Shown here piece after piece: positions 24,120 through 33,780 of a stretch of DNA of 41,010 nt. A program made the position numbers and the translations under genes. A model generated the notes under the pieces. That model was given only the letters and a program-made list of their open reading frames with translations. It searched no databases and was not told where the DNA came from. The DNA is from Halioglobus japonicus (GTDB taxonomy: Bacteria > Pseudomonadota > Gammaproteobacteria > Pseudomonadales > Halieaceae). Numbering within the stretch: the first letter of the stretch is position 1; each line of letters starts with the position of its first letter. The stretch lies in the NCBI GenBank assembly GCA_902705825.1, contig CACSIL010000002.1, forward strand, positions 32,988-73,997, written 5' to 3'.

Positions 24120-25295
24120 TTAGCCGAGAGAGGCCACACTTTTCAGCACTAGCCGTACCAGCTCAGCCTGACGCGACACGCCAGTCTTGGCAAAAATGGA
24201 TTTCAGTTGGGCGCGCGCTGTGTGCTGTGAAATGCTTTGAGCGCTGGACACCTCGGCCAGGCTGAGGCCACGGGCCAGCAGGGTGGCCAGATTGGCTTCC
24301 GCCGGAGTCAGTTCAAACAATTCCCCCAGTATCTGTCCCGAGGTTGATTCCTGTAGGTCTGGATCGCTGATGAACACGGCGACAGATGGACTGGACTGCC
24401 CCTTACTCCACTGCGAGGCCGGTACTGGCCGAATCACCAGCCCCAGGTCGGCGCGTCCGCCCGAGCGCGGCACGCGGAAGGCGCGCACCAGTGATGTTTC
24501 CCCGCGTAACTGTGCCTTGATAATGACAGACAGTGCCTGTTGCAATTCCTTGTTGATGTCCCGGCCTTCGATATGCAAGCAGCCGTCGCGCAGACTGAGG
24601 CCTTCGCCCTGATCGAGCAGCGCCTGGCCAACGGCATTGGTGGTGAGTAATCGGCCGCGCTCGTCGAGAATAATACTGGCTACGGACAACTGGTTGACCG
24701 CACCGGCGTAGACATCTCTTTCCGAGGTCATGCGGTTCAGCTTGGCGTAAATTTCTATCGCCAGTCGCAGGTGTGGGGTGAGCGCATCAAGCAGTGCACG
24801 CTCGCGTTTTTTGAACCGCGCCTCACTGTCTCGCCGGGCGAATCGCAATCGTGCCAGCATGCCACCGGGCTCGGCGGTATCCACGCCCAGGATTCTGAAT
24901 AGACCGATGGGTTTCAGGTAGTGCAGATAGTAATCGGAACTTAGCAATTCACTGTCCGGAAGAATGTCTTCCAGTGCGATGACCTTGTCCGGCGGCAGGT
25001 TGACAAATGGGTCCAGCGAAAAAAATTGTTCACGGTATGCACTGGCTTCCCAGTCGTTGGGGTCGGCCAGGTTGGTGTCGACATTTTTGCGTGACGGGTC
25101 GGGGCGGACGCTGTTCAGGATGACGCCCTGGTCATCTTCTGTAGGTGGCCGTAGCACCAGAGAAACCACCTGGGCATCCATTGCCTCGCGCAGAGCGGGC
25201 AGGGCGGTTTGCCAGGGTTGTTGCTCCAGCGCACCGCGGTAGATCAACTCGATAAGATGGCTGAAATCCTGATCGATCCGGCTGGATGGTTTCAC
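24120..25295 (-). CDS. LuxR-family helix-turn-helix transcription regulator
   Basis: A 391-residue protein whose last 70 residues form a LuxR-type DNA-binding domain (LTPAEANLATLLARGLSLAEVS...HTARAQLKSIFAKTGVSRQAELVRL). The N-terminal 310 residues look like a sensory region of the PAS/GAF kind, without recognisable ligand residues. It has no phosphorylation domain of the response-regulator type. It begins 12 bases after the DUF1631-GGDEF-EAL gene, so the two are probably one transcript and may act in one signalling path. The target is unknown. Confidence 0.88.
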   Translation of the reverse strand: MKPSSRIDQDFSHLIELIYRGALEQQPWQTALPALREAMDAQVVSLVLRPPTEDDQGVILNSVRPDPSRKNVDTNLADPNDWEASAYREQFFSLDPFVNLPPDKVIALEDILPDSELLSSDYYLHYLKPIGLFRILGVDTAEPGGMLARLRFARRDSEARFKKRERALLDALTPHLRLAIEIYAKLNRMTSERDVYAGAVNQLSVASIILDERGRLLTTNAVGQALLDQGEGLSLRDGCLHIEGRDINKELQQALSVIIKAQLRGETSLVRAFRVPRSGGRADLGLVIRPVPASQWSKGQSSPSVAVFISDPDLQESTSGQILGELFELTPAEANLATLLARGLSLAEVSSAQSISQHTARAQLKSIFAKTGVSRQAELVRLVLKSVASLG

Positions 25296-25307
25296 CGGCA
25301 GATCAGC

Positions 25308-28300
25308 TTATTTCTCGAGATTGGAGAGGTCGGCAGTGACGTGTGCCAGCGGCTTGGGTCGGCCAATGCCCCAGCCCTGCAGATAATCGACACCCAGCTC
25401 TTCCAGTTTCACGATGATCTCATCGTTCTCAACGGACTCGGCAATAGTTTCCTGTCCGAGAAAATGCGCAAGGTCGTTGATGGAGCGCGCCATCGCATAG
25501 TCGTTGCGATTGGTATGAATGCTGGTGATAAAACTGCCGTCGATCTTCACATAATCGACAGGTAGCTCACGCAGATAATTATGGCTGGCTGGGCCGGTGC
25601 CAAAATCGTCGATCGAAAACTTACAGCCGATATTTCTGAATGCTCGGACAAAATCAGAGGCCTTGATCAGGTTGGAGATGGTGCCTGTCTCGGTGATTTC
25701 AAAGCACAGGCGGCTGGTGCCCACACCATATTCAGATATTTTCTCCAGCAGATATTCCATAAAGCTGTCGTCAGTCACGCTGGCGCCCGATAAGTTGATG
25801 GACAGATTTGGGACAACCTTCTGCTCATCCATCAGCTGGCTTATCCAGGAAAATGCCTCTCGTACAACCCAGCGGTCTACCAGTGTCATAAAGCCATAGC
25901 GCTCGGCCGATTGGATAAACTCCATGGGTGATGCCACCGAACCGTCTTTATTGAGCAGGCCCAGCAGTAATTCATAATGCAGTGTAGTACTGCTGCGATC
26001 ACTGATGCTCGTTTGTACAATCGGCTGAGCTCTGAGGATAAATCGTTCCGATGCCAGTGCGCTTTCCAGATCCTGACGACTCTGCGTCTTCTGTAGTTTG
26101 TAGTCGTTGATCCGGCTCTGTTCCTCTTTGTACGAGACCACCTTGTTGCGCCCTTGCTGCTTGGCATGTCGCATGGCGGATTGCGCGTCTTCGATGACTT
26201 CCTCTACAGAGGGGCTGTGCTCGAGAATGGGCGCCACACCTATAGAGACGGTAAAGCTTACATTTTCACCTTCGATGTCCATGGAACTGGCTTCGATATC
26301 GCTGCGTATTTTTTCTGCGATCTGTGCGGCCTGTTCCATCGACCGGTCTATAAGCAATACAGCAAACTCATCGGCTTCCATTCTGGCGGAGGACGATTTC
26401 TTACCGTGTAGTTGGGCCAGCAGTTTGGCAAATTCCAGCAGCACCTGATCGCCACTGATCCGGTCATACACTTCATTAACTAACTTGAACTGGTCGATGT
26501 TCAGATAGAGTATCGCGTGCTGTGACAGTTTTGACTGGCTGTGACGCAGAGCGCGTTGCATCTGGCCAATGAACGCATTTCGATTGATCAGTTTCGTCAG
26601 AGAATCGTGATTTCTGGCGAAGCTGAGCGATTTTTGTACGTGCTCCAGTGCGTGGTACATGCTCTGGTCGACAACGGAGAGACTGTCTGTCGGTGCAGGG
26701 GGCTGCGCGCCACGACTCAATAATCTCGCCAACTCAATCGCCGTTAAATCGCCAACTTTTTGTCCCCTTTCGTTGACGAAAATAAAGCGGTCGCGTGTCG
26801 GGCTGATCCAGGCGAGCTGCATGCGCTTTTTGTTTTCTTCCTTGTCGCGGTAAGTCAGCCAGTTGCCGTAATCCAGTTGTTCCACGCGTTTTACCCAGCG
26901 CCGCAGACGCGGCAGTTCATCAACCTTTGCGCGCACTACACCGGGTTCGGGCCCGAGGTTTAACTGTTCCGGATGAACGGGCGCCGATTCAATATCAGTA
27001 TTGCCAGCCAGAATACTGCGCAGTGTCTCAAGCACTTCCTCGTGCCCGATGTTAGTCGGCAAAGCGCTGGATATCTGTTGGTTGATGAGGTCGATAAAAG
27101 GCTCTGCTTCGAGACTGCGCTGTACGTGCATGTCGTCGCCCACACCACCTTGGGTCTGTTCGTCCAGCCACAGGCTCAATACGTCGAGCGTCCGCACCTG
27201 CTCTGCCCAGGCACTGCTGTCGGGACCATCCCTGACGTGCGTGAGAACCAGGAGATCGCGCCATCCACTGTCGATCAGGTCCAGTAATACTTTTGGCGCA
27301 GTCGGAGGTTTGATTCGTTCATTAATGATTTTGCTGACTTCTCGTCTGGCCTCAGCCAGTTTGTGCTGGCCGTCCTGTGTGCGCACAACTCGATCGACAT
27401 TGCGCGCCAGCGCACGTTCCTGCTGAGCTGTGAGGTGATCGATTTTCTCCAGTGCGGAGTCAAATACAGAGTCGTCGTTCTCATAGTCAGAGAGAATCTC
27501 TTCGACAATCTCGTTAATACGACCTTCCAACGCTTTGTTGGGGAAGTTCGCGGAGGAGGCGAGGCGGGACAGTTTATTGACAACGTTTCGCGCAGTGTTT
27601 GTGTGATCGACAAAAAACTGGGGATCCAGCAGGGCCAGTTTTGCCAGCGGAATTTGCAGGTTACCCAGTGCGGGTTTGACTTCTGTGCTGACATCGAGTT
27701 TGGATTTGATCGTGCCAAATAAATTATCAACCATATCCAGTTGGTTGAGGCTGTCCGCGGTCAGGCCGCTGCTGTTTTTCAAGCCGCCTATATCGTCCTT
27801 GTTGCTGGCCAGGTAGGCGCGCAGGGAGTCGCTTTGCTGCACCGCCTCACGCGCCTGTGAATCTCGTTGCAGTGCACTGAGGGCTTTGGCAATGGATTGG
27901 GCATCGGCGAGCCGGCTTTGATCCAGATCGGTGCTCGCTACCGTTGCTCCATCCCAGGTTCCGCTCATAGCGGTGCCCTTGGCCAGAATACGCCCCTCGG
28001 CCAGCCCCTCGGCCTCGCGCTTGAAGTTGAGGGCATCAACTACGGAGCGATAGAGGTTGGCGGGGTTTACATTGCTAAATGCCCCGCCCAGTGATGCTCC
28101 CAGTTGTTTCTCAGCCTCATTCAATTCGGTGATAGCCGATGTCAGCGGTTCGATAGCGGCACGCTGGGCTTTCAGTTGTGCCTCGGACAGATACTGCGGT
28201 TGTGGTTCTGAGAGTGTTTGTGCACTGGACTCAGGTGGTTTATGCGGTCTGGGCCTGCGTGGCAGTCGTTCTGGCCCGGTTTCAAGCGGGTCCTGCTTCA

Positions 28301-29450
28301 GCAGCGAGCCCTTTTTTTCAATCTCGGCTTCGATGTCCGGTAGGATCCAGTTCTCGGCAAGCATGGTATTCAATGGCTGGTAATAGTCATCCATCTGGTG
28401 GATAAAATGCTTGGCGAAAAAGTCGTATATAACCGGCAGCACGCTGTGTGGCACATCCTCATCCAGCAGTGCGCGCTGGAATGCCCGGCATATTTGTCGA
28501 ATGTGGATGGGGGAGCGCACATTGTTAGGGTCCAGATTGACTAGCGTCGCCAGACGTAAAGTCAGGGCTTCCAGCGCGATTTTGTACAGTCCCTCGCCGA
28601 GCAATACCATGCGATCGATTGCCAGGAAATCTTCATATTCCTGCTGGTCTATCAGGCCCAACTCGTCGGCGCTGCCTATCTGATAGCGCCACAGGTGGTC
28701 TTCTGTATGATCTGGGGTAAAATCGCGGAAGTAGTTTGATATCTGCAGAACCACCCTGTCGACAACGCTGTCTGCCCGTCGTCGCAGGAAGCTGGCCGCC
28801 TCGAAATGGAAGTTCTTCTCGCCTTCGCGCGGCCTGCTGCGGGAGGCGCATTCGTGCAGGTAGCTCGTCAATTCGACGAAAAAGGGCGTCAGTGCTTTTT
28901 GCAATTCTGACAGACTTTGTTGTTCTACTTTCTCCAGCAGAACGGCGAATTCCGCCGAGGCCGCGATGGTCTTCGAAGGCACTGCAGATGCCGCAAACGG
29001 TGCAACCTTGGATGGTGACGCTGGTTTCGTACTGTTGATCGCAGCGGCCTTGCCATTAGCCGCAGCCTTGCCATTAGTGGCAGGGGCAGCAGCGTCTGTA
29101 GACGTATCGGCCTCGGCTGATTCTGCCTCTGCGAGAGCGTTCAGATAGAGAGTGGACAAATCGGCGTTCGATTCATCGAATTCCAGAGTAATGCTGTCGT
29201 GGTAGAGTCTGGCGATTTTAACTTTTGCATTCCCGGGGGAATGCTTAAGGCGCTCTGCATCGCTGATGGAGAGCGTTATTGCTGCGTCTACAGCAAGGTT
29301 AAACAGGGCTTCAGCGGCGGCGGCATCCATGACGGTTTCCAGTTGCAGACGCCCGTCTGGCAGCGCCGACAGCTGGCCGGACAGTTTCACCTCATCGCCC
29401 AGTGCAAGTGAAGCGGGTAACTTTGCGGACTGTTCCTGTTCGTTAGGCAT
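25308..29450 (-). CDS. DUF1631 protein with GGDEF-like and EAL domains (cyclic-di-GMP signalling)
   Basis: This 1380-residue cytoplasmic protein has an N-terminal beta-rich region (residues 10-95), a low-complexity alanine/lysine linker (to about 165), a long helical DUF1631 region (about 170-830), a small PilZ-like or beta segment (about 850-935), then GGDEF and EAL domains. The GGDEF signature is replaced by MEADEF near residue 1023, so cyclase activity is unlikely. In the EAL domain the motif is ELLLG instead of EALxR (near residue 1158). But NLSG, FEITET, DDFGTG (near 1279), VKIDG and AESVE are kept, so phosphodiesterase activity is possible. It may bind or degrade cyclic-di-GMP. The gene leads a two-gene operon with the LuxR-type regulator. 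Confidence 0.9.
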   Translation of the reverse strand: MPNEQEQSAKLPASLALGDEVKLSGQLSALPDGRLQLETVMDAAAAEALFNLAVDAAITLSISDAERLKHSPGNAKVKIARLYHDSITLEFDESNADLSTLYLNALAEAESAEADTSTDAAAPATNGKAAANGKAAAINSTKPASPSKVAPFAASAVPSKTIAASAEFAVLLEKVEQQSLSELQKALTPFFVELTSYLHECASRSRPREGEKNFHFEAASFLRRRADSVVDRVVLQISNYFRDFTPDHTEDHLWRYQIGSADELGLIDQQEYEDFLAIDRMVLLGEGLYKIALEALTLRLATLVNLDPNNVRSPIHIRQICRAFQRALLDEDVPHSVLPVIYDFFAKHFIHQMDDYYQPLNTMLAENWILPDIEAEIEKKGSLLKQDPLETGPERLPRRPRPHKPPESSAQTLSEPQPQYLSEAQLKAQRAAIEPLTSAITELNEAEKQLGASLGGAFSNVNPANLYRSVVDALNFKREAEGLAEGRILAKGTAMSGTWDGATVASTDLDQSRLADAQSIAKALSALQRDSQAREAVQQSDSLRAYLASNKDDIGGLKNSSGLTADSLNQLDMVDNLFGTIKSKLDVSTEVKPALGNLQIPLAKLALLDPQFFVDHTNTARNVVNKLSRLASSANFPNKALEGRINEIVEEILSDYENDDSVFDSALEKIDHLTAQQERALARNVDRVVRTQDGQHKLAEARREVSKIINERIKPPTAPKVLLDLIDSGWRDLLVLTHVRDGPDSSAWAEQVRTLDVLSLWLDEQTQGGVGDDMHVQRSLEAEPFIDLINQQISSALPTNIGHEEVLETLRSILAGNTDIESAPVHPEQLNLGPEPGVVRAKVDELPRLRRWVKRVEQLDYGNWLTYRDKEENKKRMQLAWISPTRDRFIFVNERGQKVGDLTAIELARLLSRGAQPPAPTDSLSVVDQSMYHALEHVQKSLSFARNHDSLTKLINRNAFIGQMQRALRHSQSKLSQHAILYLNIDQFKLVNEVYDRISGDQVLLEFAKLLAQLHGKKSSSARMEADEFAVLLIDRSMEQAAQIAEKIRSDIEASSMDIEGENVSFTVSIGVAPILEHSPSVEEVIEDAQSAMRHAKQQGRNKVVSYKEEQSRINDYKLQKTQSRQDLESALASERFILRAQPIVQTSISDRSSTTLHYELLLGLLNKDGSVASPMEFIQSAERYGFMTLVDRWVVREAFSWISQLMDEQKVVPNLSINLSGASVTDDSFMEYLLEKISEYGVGTSRLCFEITETGTISNLIKASDFVRAFRNIGCKFSIDDFGTGPASHNYLRELPVDYVKIDGSFITSIHTNRNDYAMARSINDLAHFLGQETIAESVENDEIIVKLEELGVDYLQGWGIGRPKPLAHVTADLSNLEK

Positions 29451-29500
29451 TGGGCCTCGAGATTTTCTGCGGTGGTCGGGATTCCCCTGATACTGGCCGA

Positions 29501-29528
29501 AGTATACCTTGAACTGCTGGTGTCACAA
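29501..29528 (-). promoter_or_regulatory. Probable sigma-70 promoter of the DUF1631-GGDEF-EAL gene
   Basis: On the minus strand TTGTGA (-35, 29528-29523) and TATACT (-10, 29506-29501) are 16 bases apart, about 50 bases before ATG 29450. A run of seven C lies just upstream of the -35. Confidence 0.5.
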
Positions 29529-29602
29529 CAACCCCCCCTAATGGGTGCTTGGTTTGTATCAATGTTTGCGCTATCACCTGGGCAACGGTCAATAAATCGC
29601 CA

Positions 29603-30379
29603 TTACGAACTACTGTTGGCGGCATCCAGAAACGCGGGTTTCTCGCCACCGCCGTGGATAGCAAAGCTGGTGCCACTGACATAAGAAGCCAGCGGTGAAG
29701 CCAGAAACAGGCAGGCATTGCCGATGTCAGTAGGTACAGCCATCCGGCCCAGAGGAATAGTGGCACCCACGGCGGCAATGCCCTCTTCATCGCCATAGTG
29801 CAAGTGTGCCTGCTCCGTCTCGGTAAGGCCCACAACCAGTGCGTTAACGCGCACTCTGGGTGCCCATTCGACGGCGAGTGAGGTGCCCAGATTGACCAGG
29901 CCCGCTTTGGCGGCACCGTAGGCCGCGGTGCCGGGAGAAGGGCGTATAGTGCTGACACTGGCTATATTAATGATAGAACCCCCTTCATCCTGCTGTTGCA
30001 TAACCCGGTTGGCTACCTGGCTGAAATTCAAGGGCGCGATCAGGTTGAGTCGAATGATGGACTCTGAAAACCGGGGAGAAACCGTTGCAGCCTCGGCGTA
30101 CGGCGCGCCCCCGGCATTGTTCACCAGTACGTCGAGTCGACCGTACTGCTGCACAGTGAAGTCAACACAGGCCTCGATCTGCTCGTAATCCCGCACGTCA
30201 CAGTTGGTAAACAGCGCTGTGCGGCCCCCGGATTCTGGCAGGGAGTCCGGCTCGGATCTGCCACAAATAACGACATTGGCACCCGCCTCGAGGAATCTTT
30301 CTGTGATTCCCCGGCCAACACCTTTGCCTCCGCCAGTGACGATAACTACCTTGCCGCTAAAATCCAGCGTGTTTTCCAT
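29603..30379 (-). CDS. Short-chain dehydrogenase/reductase (SDR)
   Basis: The 258-residue protein starts at ATG 30379 with AGGAG upstream. It shows the SDR signatures: TGGGKGVG (15-22) for the dinucleotide, NNAGG near residue 88, a catalytic serine in NIASVS near 138, and YGAAK with tyrosine and lysine near 153-157. It should oxidise or reduce an alcohol or ketone with NAD(P). The substrate is not evident. It is divergent from npdG, with 220 bases between. SDR proteins do not normally use F420, so a link with the F420 cluster is only by position. Confidence 0.9.
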   Translation of the reverse strand: MENTLDFSGKVVIVTGGGKGVGRGITERFLEAGANVVICGRSEPDSLPESGGRTALFTNCDVRDYEQIEACVDFTVQQYGRLDVLVNNAGGAPYAEAATVSPRFSESIIRLNLIAPLNFSQVANRVMQQQDEGGSIINIASVSTIRPSPGTAAYGAAKAGLVNLGTSLAVEWAPRVRVNALVVGLTETEQAHLHYGDEEGIAAVGATIPLGRMAVPTDIGNACLFLASPLASYVSGTSFAIHGGGEKPAFLDAANSSS

Positions 30380-30599
30380 TCAGTTGCTCCTGCTGTTGGT
30401 GCGGGGCGGGCCTGACGGTTCGCCGCGCTTGAGATCAATCCACGATTTACATAAGATGCTCTGGCTGCGCGTATCCTAACCGAATTCCCATTGACTGGAA
30501 ATTTCCGGCGGGCGCTCAACTCCAGACGCGTAACTCAATCCAGAAGCGGTTGCACATGCTGTACTAGCCGGCAGCTGCTCATTATCGGGAATAGATGCT

Positions 30600-31277
30600 A
30601 TGACTACTGAAAGTTTACCGGTACTCGCCATTCTGGGCGGCACCGGAGATTTGGGCACCGGACTGGCCCGCCGTTGGGCACAGGCCGGATACCAGGTGAT
30701 CATCGGGTCACGCACCCAGGAAAAGGCAGAGGCTGCGGTGGCCGACCTGCGCGAGGTTATGGCGGAGCGCGGCGTCGCTGAAATCAGCGTGCAGGCAATG
30801 GAGAACCTGGCAGCGGCTGAGGCTGCCGATATCGTTACGCTCACTGTGCCCTTCAGTCATCAGGCGGGTACGCTGGAACTGGTTAAACCGGCTTTGGCTG
30901 GAAAGATATTGATCGATGTCACTGTGCCGCTGGTGCCGCCCAAGGTTGCACGCGTGCAGTTGCCTGCGCAGGGCAGCGCCGGTCAGATCGCTCAGGAATT
31001 GCTCGGTGAAGACGTAAACGTAGTCTCGGCTTTCCAGAATGTTGCTGCCGCTCATTTGCAGGAAGGGCACGGTTTGGAATGCGACGTGCTGGTGTGCGGA
31101 AACAAGAAGGTTGCGCGCGAGGAAGTCATCAAGCTGGTGGAAGCAGCCGGGATGCGCGGTTTCCATGCCGGGATGATTAACAATGCTGCCGCCGCAGAGG
31201 CTCTGACCTCAGTTTTGATTACCATCAACAAGCAGTACGGGTGTCATGCGGGCATCAAAATCAGCGGGCTGGATTAG
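30600..31277 (+). CDS. npdG: F420H2:NADP+ oxidoreductase (NADPH-dependent F420 reductase)
   Basis: A 225-residue protein with GGGAATAG before ATG 30600. The N-terminal dinucleotide fold is typical of NpdG/Fno: LAILGGTGDLGTGLARR (residues 8-24) and GSRTQEKAE, where serine and arginine bind the phosphate of NADP. Later come VTVPL, VSAFQNVAAAHL and the ending HAGIKISGLD, which follow the archaeal F420-dependent reductase. It passes hydride between NADPH and F420, and in bacteria probably makes F420H2. It is the first gene of npdG-cofE-cofD-cofC-fbiC, 37 bases before cofE. The SDR gene is divergent. Confidence 0.9.
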   Translation: MTTESLPVLAILGGTGDLGTGLARRWAQAGYQVIIGSRTQEKAEAAVADLREVMAERGVAEISVQAMENLAAAEAADIVTLTVPFSHQAGTLELVKPALAGKILIDVTVPLVPPKVARVQLPAQGSAGQIAQELLGEDVNVVSAFQNVAAAHLQEGHGLECDVLVCGNKKVAREEVIKLVEAAGMRGFHAGMINNAAAAEALTSVLITINKQYGCHAGIKISGLD

Positions 31278-31314
31278 CCCCGCGTTTTTGTCGATATAAA
31301 GAGACTCGCTGTAA

Positions 31315-32082
31315 ATGACAAGCCGGTTGGAACTGATTCCCCTGCTGCACTTTCCGCTGGTAGAACCCGGTGATGACCTTGTGCAGCTCATTTTTGACTC
31401 CCTCGGCGAGAATGAACTGTCGCTGCAAGCGGGCGATGTGCTGGTCGTGGCGCAAAAAATCGTCTCCAAAGCGGAGAATCGTTATGTGCGATTGGCCGAT
31501 GTGAGTGTCGGCGACGAGGCAAAGTCGCTGGCTGAGAAGGCGGACAAGGATCCGCGTCAGGTCCAGTTGATACTGCAGGAGAGCAGGGAAGTGCTGCGGG
31601 TGCGCCCTGGTGTCATTATCGTTGAGCATCGCAACGGGTATGTACATGCCAATGCAGGTATCGACAAATCCAATATAGAGCGCGACGACAGCGATCCCCG
31701 AGTGCTGTTGTTGCCTGAGAACCCGGATGCCTCTGCTCGTAAGTTACGCAGTGGTCTTGAACAGCGCACCGGTGTCGCGCCGCAGATTATTATCAATGAC
31801 AGCATGGGTAGAGCCTGGCGCAATGGCACCGTCGGGCTGGCTATTGGTACGGCCGGCCTGCAGCCGCTCTATAACCAGATTGGTGATATGGATATGTTCG
31901 GCAATGTACTGGAAGTGACTGAACCGGCCGTTGCCGATGAATTGGCTGCCGGTGCCTCTCTGGTGATGGGGCAGGCTGCAGAAGCCTGTCCGGTTGTACT
32001 GGCTCGCGGCGCCTGCCTGAAACCTGCCGAGGTGGGGTCCGCCAGCCTGCTGCGCGATAAATCATTCGATATGTTCCGCTGA
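31315..32082 (+). CDS. cofE: Coenzyme F420-0:L-glutamate ligase CofE
   Basis: The 255-residue protein matches the archaeal-type single-domain CofE: GDVLVVAQKIVSKAENR (about residues 40-56), a REVLRVRPGVIIVEH segment, and NDSMGRAWRNGTVGLAIGTAG (from residue 161), holding metal and GTP ligands. It adds one or more gamma-linked glutamates to F420-0 using GTP. Actinobacterial FbiB carries an extra C-terminal FMN-binding domain, which in mycobacteria reduces the dehydro-F420 intermediate. Here that domain is absent. Its stop overlaps the start of cofD (TGATG). Confidence 0.93.
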   Translation: MTSRLELIPLLHFPLVEPGDDLVQLIFDSLGENELSLQAGDVLVVAQKIVSKAENRYVRLADVSVGDEAKSLAEKADKDPRQVQLILQESREVLRVRPGVIIVEHRNGYVHANAGIDKSNIERDDSDPRVLLLPENPDASARKLRSGLEQRTGVAPQIIINDSMGRAWRNGTVGLAIGTAGLQPLYNQIGDMDMFGNVLEVTEPAVADELAAGASLVMGQAAEACPVVLARGACLKPAEVGSASLLRDKSFDMFR

Positions 32083-33044
32083 TGGCTACTGCTGAAAAAT
32101 CAGTACTGGCGCTGTCAGGTGGTGTGGGTGGTGCGAAACTCGCGCTGGGACTGGCCGATGAGCTGCCGCCCGGGGAATTGCATGTGGTGGTCAATACGGG
32201 TGATGATTTCAGCCACCTCGGCCTGCATATCTGCCCGGATATCGATACGCTGCTCTATACCTTATCCGGCAACGCGAACGCGGAGCAGGGGTGGGGGCTA
32301 GAAGGTGAGAGCTGGAACACGATGGATGCGCTTCAACGCCTGGGGGGGGAGACCTGGTTTCGCCTGGGTGACAGAGATCTGGCAACACATCTTTGGCGCA
32401 CCGATCGTCTGGCACAGGGCGACAGCCTGCTGGAGGTTACCGGCGCCCTGGCCACGCGGTTGGGGATTTCCAGCCATATTCACCCGATGTGCAGCACACC
32501 CGTGCGCACGACAGTGCACAGCGAAGAGCGTGATCTGCCGTTCCAACAGTATTTTGTGAAGGAGCAGTGCGCGCCGATCGTCTCGGGGTTCAGCTTCGAG
32601 GGTATTACAGAGGCTGCGCCGAATCAGAATGTGATGCAACTGCTGCAGGACGCTGCATTGTCTGCAATTGTCGTTTGCCCCTCCAATCCGTTTGTCAGTA
32701 TTGACCCCATGCTGCAGATACCCGGCATGTGGCAGGCGCTGCGCGACAGTCCTGCGCCACTGGTGATGGTGTCGCCCATTGTGGCGGGTATGGCCCTGAA
32801 AGGACCCGCGGCAAAAATGATGGCAGAGATGTCGATGCCCGTAACTGCTCAAGGCGTTGCGCAACACTACTGCAGGCAGTATCCCGGTCTGGTGGACTAT
32901 TTCGTGATAGATGAGAGTGACGCTACACTGGCAGCTGAAATCGCCGCGTTGGGTATGGAGGTGGCTGTGGCACCTACTATTATGAAAACCAGGGAAGACA
33001 AACAGCGTCTGGCGCGTTTCACCCTGTCCTTGGTTGGGGCCTGA
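32082..33044 (+). CDS. cofD: 2-phospho-L-lactate transferase CofD (F420 biosynthesis)
   Basis: A 320-residue protein that begins [18 protein letters not shown] (glycine-rich loop, residues 13-19) with NTGDD at 38-42, both typical of CofD/FbiA. Further matches are [12 protein letters not shown] and [13 protein letters not shown]. It transfers the phospholactyl-like group from the guanylylated donor to FO, giving F420-0 or dehydro-F420-0. Whether the donor derives from 2-phospholactate, phosphoenolpyruvate or 3-phosphoglycerate cannot be read from sequence. It overlaps cofE at its start and cofC at its end. Confidence 0.94.
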   Translation: MATAEKSVLALSGGVGGAKLALGLADELPPGELHVVVNTGDDFSHLGLHICPDIDTLLYTLSGNANAEQGWGLEGESWNTMDALQRLGGETWFRLGDRDLATHLWRTDRLAQGDSLLEVTGALATRLGISSHIHPMCSTPVRTTVHSEERDLPFQQYFVKEQCAPIVSGFSFEGITEAAPNQNVMQLLQDAALSAIVVCPSNPFVSIDPMLQIPGMWQALRDSPAPLVMVSPIVAGMALKGPAAKMMAEMSMPVTAQGVAQHYCRQYPGLVDYFVIDESDATLAAEIAALGMEVAVAPTIMKTREDKQRLARFTLSLVGA

Positions 33045-33780
33045 GCGGGTGGCCCGGGCACTGCTGCCTCTGAAGGATCTGGTGCAGGCCAAGACGCGTC
33101 TCAGCGGTCTGTTGCGTCCATCGGAGCGTCGCGCGTTGGCTCAGGCCATGGCGGAAGATGTGCTTGAGGTACTGGCAACGCACAGCGAAATTACCGGCGT
33201 CACCCTGGTATCGGATGATCCCGGTGCCGAAATGCTCGCGACGAAATACGGTGCTGAATGCTGGTCGGAGAATTCCCTCGACTGCCGTGGACTCAATCCT
33301 CTGATGCAGCGTGCCACGGCTCGACTACTGGCAACCAGCGAGGAGCCGCTGCTGGTATTGCACTGTGATCTGCCACTGCTGACGGTTGCTGATATCAGCG
33401 CTGCACTGGCATCCCAGCACGATTTGGATGGGCTGGTTGTTGCCTGTGATCAGCAGGGCAGGGGGACCAATCTGCTGGCCTTTACCGCGCACTGTGTGCC
33501 GCAATTCTGCTTTGGGATAAATAGCTGTTCCGAACACGAGCGAAGCGCGCGCAGAGCTGGCTTCCCTGTCGAAATACTGCAAAGATCAGGTATCGCTTGC
33601 GATGTGGATGAGCCGGCAGACCTTGAGTGCGTGATGGATAACCTGCATTTGCGGCCTCACAGCAATACCGCCGCACTGCTTTACAACACCGAACTGGGAG
33701 CACGCATTACACTTGCGTTGGCTACATTGTCAGACAGCGATAAAGCTGTCGACGCTGGAAATAGGGGATTGCACAGTTGA
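33034..33780 (+). CDS. cofC: 2-phospholactate (or related) guanylyltransferase CofC/FbiD
   Basis: A 248-residue nucleotidyltransferase. It starts with TTG 33034 (overlapping cofD by 11 bases) or GTG 33049; neither has a strong ribosome site. The family motif RALLPLKDLVQAKTRLSG lies at residues 8-25, with VSDDP and HCDLPLL as metal-binding strands and a C-terminal DVDEPADLE. The enzyme couples GTP to the three-carbon phosphoacid that CofD then uses. The donor specificity differs between archaea, mycobacteria and some proteobacteria, and is unknown here. The last 20 residues extend beyond the usual domain. Its stop TGA overlaps ATG of the next gene. Confidence 0.92.
   Translation: MGPERVARALLPLKDLVQAKTRLSGLLRPSERRALAQAMAEDVLEVLATHSEITGVTLVSDDPGAEMLATKYGAECWSENSLDCRGLNPLMQRATARLLATSEEPLLVLHCDLPLLTVADISAALASQHDLDGLVVACDQQGRGTNLLAFTAHCVPQFCFGINSCSEHERSARRAGFPVEILQRSGIACDVDEPADLECVMDNLHLRPHSNTAALLYNTELGARITLALATLSDSDKAVDAGNRGLHS

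Noticed and set aside
32298..33092. Minus-strand open frame of 264 codons
   Set aside because: It overlaps cofD and cofC in antisense and has a histidine/arginine-rich composition typical of a shadow frame.
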